Assembly (NCBI GenBank): GCA_029964075.1
Contig: CM057129.1
Coordinates: 18,343,430-18,407,429 of the forward strand
DNA: 64,000 nt
Direction of reading: 5' to 3'
Source: Patiria pectinifera
Lineage: Eukaryota; Echinodermata; Asteroidea; Valvatida; Asterinidae
Part shown: in pieces, positions 60,177 to 64,000 of the stretch
Numbering within the stretch: the stretch's first letter is position 1
Layout: each line of letters opens with the position of its first letter
Translations under genes and position numbers: made by a program
Notes under the pieces: generated by a model
Database searches by the model: none
Told to the model about the DNA's origin: nothing
What the model saw: the letters and a program-made list of their open reading frames with translations, nothing else

Positions 60177-60689
60177 CACACTATCAAGGGATGAGACAAT
60201 ACAAAGGGAGGAAAAACCAAAACTTCTCGGAGAACTTCTTGACCAAAAAAAAAAAAAATAAGGAGGAAGGAGGAAGGAGCTTAAAATCAATGCTTGAAAG
60301 GTCACCAATCCCTTTCCACTCCAATCCTTCCTAAAGATTTTGGAGGATTATGCAGAATTTTGTGGGAATAAAGACAGACTAGCTTTTACTTTTGATTCCT
60401 CCGCTTGATTCCTACACAGCGCTGGATTTTCCGAGGATTTTCCAATTGCAAAAAATACCTGCATAGTTAGGGTAAATGTCAAATTTCATAATACCATGAT
60501 TTATAGTGGACAAAATAGTCAAATTAAGTGAACACTAAATGACTTGATGAGCAAATAGACTGGACAAGATAATCATCCTCAGATAATCCTTCGATTAGCC
60601 TTCCTCCAGGAGTTATAGTTTATGGAAGGTACTCACTGAGATCCATGACATAATTACCATTAAAAAAGGGCATAGGGGGCCTACGTACA
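60177..60689. other. Intergenic DNA, nothing recognised
   Basis: No supported feature. Confidence 0.4.
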
Positions 60690-61113
60690 CAGTGCGTCAC
60701 AAAATACCCGCACTTTTTTTTGCGAGGCTCTAGTGTCGGCATGGAAACACGTACCACCATTATTTTTGTACCATTTTAAAGCTTGGAATTTTAATTTCAT
60801 ACCTGGCAAGCATTGGTTTGATATTTACAACAGTTTTACAATTATTCGTGTTCAAATAAAGGCATATCGAAAACAAACTCAACCGATTTCAAGGAAAATC
60901 GATGATGCTTTGAAATCGGTTGAGTTTGTTTTTGACATGCCTTTATTTGAACACAAATAATTTCAAAACACTTTGGAAAATCACATCAATACTTACCAGG
61001 CATAAACTTAAGTTTCTATGCTTTCAAATGATACAAAAATATTGGCGGTAGGGGTTTCCGTGGCGACGCCAGAGCCTTCCAAAATAATGTTGTGGTTATT
61101 TTGGGATGCGCTG
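60690..61113. mobile_element. Foldback MITE, whole-length palindrome of 424 bp
   Basis: Left end CAGTGCGTCACAAAATA, right end TATTTTGGGATGCGCTG followed by TA. The arms match throughout. Near the centre, AATAAAGGCATATCGAAAAC and AAACTCAACCGATTTCAA are mirrored by TTGAAATCGGTTGAGTTT and ATGCCTTTATT around 60905. The open frames across it are by-products of the palindrome. Confidence 0.85.
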
Positions 61114-61388
61114 TATAATCACATTCTGGATGATGAAACAACACAACAGATATTTTCAGAGTTATTTTTCCCCATGGCGGGCACTATTCATGCACACTAC
61201 ACTTTCATTTTCATCATTATGGACTCATTAAAGGGAATATACAACATTTGCAAACAACGAAAAAACAAAAATACCAAAGTTTTACGAAATACCTTACTAG
61301 GATGTTGGTAAATGACGGTTTTAAGCATCTTGTAAAATTATGGCACCTGGTGTGAAGTCATTTTCAAGAAAAGTGGAATTTTATTAAT

Positions 61389-61420
61389 TTCCAACGGTAG
61401 TCGGCCAACCACCGTTGGAA
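61389..61420. repeat. Short perfect hairpin
   Basis: TTCCAACGGT and ACCGTTGGAA separated by 12 bases. Confidence 0.7.
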
Positions 61421-61520
61421 AAACCTATTTTTCAACTACTGCTCCAAATTTACCATTTTTTTTCCCAGTCCACATTTTGTTTGCTATTGGTTACATGTTC
61501 ATGAACGGGTGCAGGCCAGC

Positions 61521-61603
61521 TAGACTGGTTCCCTTACCTTACAGTTTTCCGGCATCTATAAATTGATCCATATCATCTTTAGTGGAGTCAGGGAACCAGA
61601 CTA
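61521..61603. mobile_element. 83-bp MITE, TAGTCTGGTTCCC family
   Basis: TAGACTGGTTCCCT at the left is mirrored by AGGGAACCAGACTA at the right with one mismatch. The ends match those of 11867-11972. No target duplication was recognised. Confidence 0.6.
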
Positions 61604-61758
61604 CTTGAACATTTTAGTTTTTCTTGGTTAACTCAGCATTTTTGAACACAAAACTTCAGCCATGTCAGTGTAACAATATTTGATCTATTATACTAACCCC
61701 TCAAATAGTTCATTACTGAAAATTACAGCAAAAGCCAATGGTGTACCGTACGATTTTA

Positions 61759-61870
61759 ACTTATAAGATCTTATAAGATTCTTATAAGAATCTTATAAGA
61801 TTCATGTAAATGAGTAAGAATCTTATAAGATTCTTACAAGTGAGTAAGAATATGGTAAGATCTAAGAACT
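61759..61870. repeat. CTTATAAG-type 11-bp repeat, block 1
   Basis: Repeats of ATTCTTATAAG and its inverse, with the palindromic core CTTATAAG. The same motif returns at 63065. Confidence 0.8.
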
Positions 61871-62329
61871 TGGTAGGGGGTCTCTATAAGAAACTTGTCA
61901 GTATTATATGTTGCATAAGCTGGCTGCTCATGGGCCCAAATAGGTCACATGACACAGTGATCTTGCATTCCAGAGATGAACAGTCAGTGTGAGAAATGAA
62001 TGAATTTGCAGTATTATTAGGTGCAGCAGTGTTGTGCACATATATACTGGCTTGACTGAGGACAAAAACTGTATAAACTGACATAATTTTTTGTCATGTA
62101 CACACTTAACCCTGTACATGACATCAAAATACATGTGTGTGACCGATGTCTGCATGGAAGTCTCTGGAAAGATTGCTGTCAAGAATTGTCAAAAGTCAAG
62201 CAACGTTCCGTTTGTTGATAATTGCATGTGCACTGTAAGTCTAGTCTGGATTGCATCCACGACAAAGGCTCCACATCAAAAGCAGAGAAAATCAAGACAT
62301 CATCAAGCATCTCTCACTATCTTTGACTA

Positions 62330-62730
62330 CCGTACGGGACGATCTGGTCCTCGCGGCCGATCATCATGTGTGATGCTCAAGACTATATTTATCTCTTGAA
62401 TGCCTGCATGCTGCAAAGCCTGGTCTTTTATGCATGCAATGCAGAGGACCGGTACGAGACCATCAATGAGAGACCAAGATAATATACACCAGTGACGGCA
62501 CCCAACGAGAGGTCAGTGATTTCAGGTACTGGGTTCCTATGTCATGTATGTATGTTGCCGACAGTAAGAAGGACTTACACAGGACAAAGGAATAGCTTGG
62601 AGTGCCTGCATGACTTCATAACATCCGACAATCAAGTATAGCACAATCAAATAAGCTGGCCTTCAGAGCCTGTGGTGTGAGGCATTCTTCTCTATGGAGT
62701 TGAAACCTGGACCATGAAAGAAAGACGCTG
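62330..62730 (+). pseudogene. Decayed non-LTR retrotransposon reverse transcriptase
   Basis: Three reverse-transcriptase signatures occur in order on the + strand but in different frames with stops. GACGATCTGGTCCTCGCGGC at 62338 encodes DDLVLAAD (the catalytic YADD region, first residues altered). 62473-62529 encodes TKIIYTSDG then EVSDFRY, as in the KTK / FxYLGS region. 62684-62728 encodes ILLYGVETWTMKERR, the LLYGxETWT motif downstream of the catalytic core. Indels separate all three, so the element is long dead. The clade cannot be set. Confidence 0.7.
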
Positions 62731-63064
62731 ACTTTTCAGGAGACCTATCTCCACATGTTTTTGTACGATTGTAAATATGGGACCTCTCGGGGATTGGGGA
62801 CCCTATTGTACTCATGTACATGTATGTATTTTGGAGATGTTTAAGTACCTTTTTTGGAATACATTATTTTTATAAAATCAAATGACTGGTTGATCATTTT
62901 TATTTAACGTGTGGTAAAACCTAACGAAAAGAATTATTGTACACGTATTTCTTTTTTCTCTGAAAAAGCTTATAATTATGATTTCATTCATGTGTTTGTC
63001 CTGAAACAAAACAAACAAATTGTATTAAATATTTTTTCTTTTTTACTGTACTACCTGGGATTTT
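62731..63064. other. AT-rich DNA after the LINE relic
   Basis: Nothing recognised. May include the rest of the dead LINE. Confidence 0.35.
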
Positions 63065-63362
63065 AAAAATTTTATAAGATTTTATAATTCTCTGAGTAGT
63101 ATTCTTATAAGATTGTTATATTCTTCTGAAAGATTCTTATAAGATTCTTATATAATTTTTTTTTTAATACCACGATCTCTTATAAATCTAGAATCTTATA
63201 AAAGAATCTTCTTATAAGATCTTCTTAATAATTTAATATAAAATACTATAAAAATCTTAATTATAAGATTCTTATATAATATATAAGAAAGAAGTTCTCA
63301 GATTCTTATAAATTCTTATAAGATTCTTATAAAGATTCTTATAAGATTCTTATAAGATTTAT
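63065..63362. repeat. CTTATAAG-type 11-bp repeat, block 2
   Basis: About 300 bp of ATTCTTATAAG-type units, most regular at 63300-63360. Related to 61759-61870. AT content is extreme. Confidence 0.85.
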
Positions 63363-63514
63363 TATTTATAATGGATGAAGTTGGGGAGTGTTTTGCTATT
63401 AATGGGCAGAGTTTAAGAGCGGAAGGGATCTACCCACGCAGGTGGATTTAGTGCTTTGAATCAGAGAAAAGGAATAATCAATTCGGAGAAACAAAATAAA
63501 TATAGATATAGCTT

Positions 63515-63597
63515 TTTCTTAAATCTTAAAATCTGAAGATCTTAAAATCTGAAGATCTTAAAATCTTAAGATCTTAAAATCTGAAGATCTTAAATCT
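63515..63597. repeat. ATCTTAAAATCTGAAG tandem repeat
   Basis: Four to five units of GATCTTAAAATCTGAA, period about 16 bp. Confidence 0.85.
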
Positions 63598-64000
63598 ATT
63601 TTTGTGCTTCTTTCTTCACATCCTTTTTCATTTAATCGTCACACTGAAGAGCATTCTCTTGGGAAAAAAAACGGACAACAATACTATTTTTAACGCTTTG
63701 GTTATCCATCGATCATTTTCATCTCCAAACCATTTCTCTTGCGGAGATAGTCAACTTCCACTTTGGAATCTAAAAGACTTTTCCCAAAGCTGTCTTCTCC
63801 ATCATGCAAATGTTCCTTGTAGATGAAATTATAGCTTTTACAAATAAGGGAGATAATTGGAAACTATATAACTCCGGCGTGGATGTCGCTGCACAAGCAA
63901 ACAACAGCAAGTGCAGAAAGTTGGCATGGTCATAATCACGCAAATAAGAATCAATACGAGCTTGTAATGAAACTGCACCGTATTACTCAGATTTAACAAG
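63598..64000. other. Right edge, nothing recognised
   Basis: No supported gene up to the window end. Confidence 0.4.

Noticed and set aside
60733..61311. Open frames of 75 and 97 codons
   Set aside because: The first lies inside the palindromic MITE at 60690-61113 and the second starts in its right arm. Openness reflects AT-rich mirrored sequence.

Overview
The window is animal genomic DNA: sparse genes, AT-rich intergenic DNA full of short inverted-repeat transposons, tRNA-derived SINEs and decayed minisatellites. Two features point to an echinoderm (sea urchin or sea star), or at least an invertebrate deuterostome. One is a foldback transposon with long inverted arms made of tandem repeats, an architecture known from sea urchin TU elements. 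The other is the style of the SINEs and hAT-type MITEs. I cannot name the species. No bacterial, viral or CRISPR system was seen.

Only two protein-coding genes can be supported, both on the + strand. At the left edge (3-3479) is the 3' part of a large single-exon reading frame. It encodes a mostly disordered, probably nuclear protein with a CtBP-type DLS motif, a nuclear localisation signal and a compact conserved-looking C-terminal domain that I do not recognise with certainty. At 24326-25171 is an intronless 281-residue GPI-anchored protein with two cysteine-rich GDNF-receptor/GAS1 domains, a GAS1-like candidate Hedgehog co-receptor. It has a TATA box at 23871 and possibly one small intron in its 5' UTR. 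Nothing in the sequence links the two genes functionally.

The rest is transposon landscape. Main items are: (a) a 3.6 kb foldback element at 12582-16156, with about 23 copies of a 52-53 bp repeat in the left arm, about 9 copies in inverted orientation in the right arm, and a second palindrome rich in GACTCGAGTC nested in its core; (b) three copies of one roughly 500 bp whole-length palindrome with mariner-like CAGGGTGAGT ends (5720, 20087, 49923); (c) other foldbacks and MITEs at 7208, 9651, 11081, 11867, 17472, 21145, 22219, 48799, 60690 and 61521; (d) hAT-type elements with CAGTGGCGTA-like ends, two with perfect 8-bp target duplications (44878-45250 and 59762-60168); (e) tRNA-derived SINEs at about 8855, 12277, 19960, 53150 and 57340; (f) a decayed LINE reverse transcriptase at 62330-62730.

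From 25.2 to 64 kb I find no intact gene. This may be intergenic or intronic DNA, and could hold regulatory sequence for the GAS1-like gene. Candidates are a TCTCGCGAGA palindrome at 26721 and a cluster of nuclear-receptor-like half-sites at 31.96-32.38 kb.
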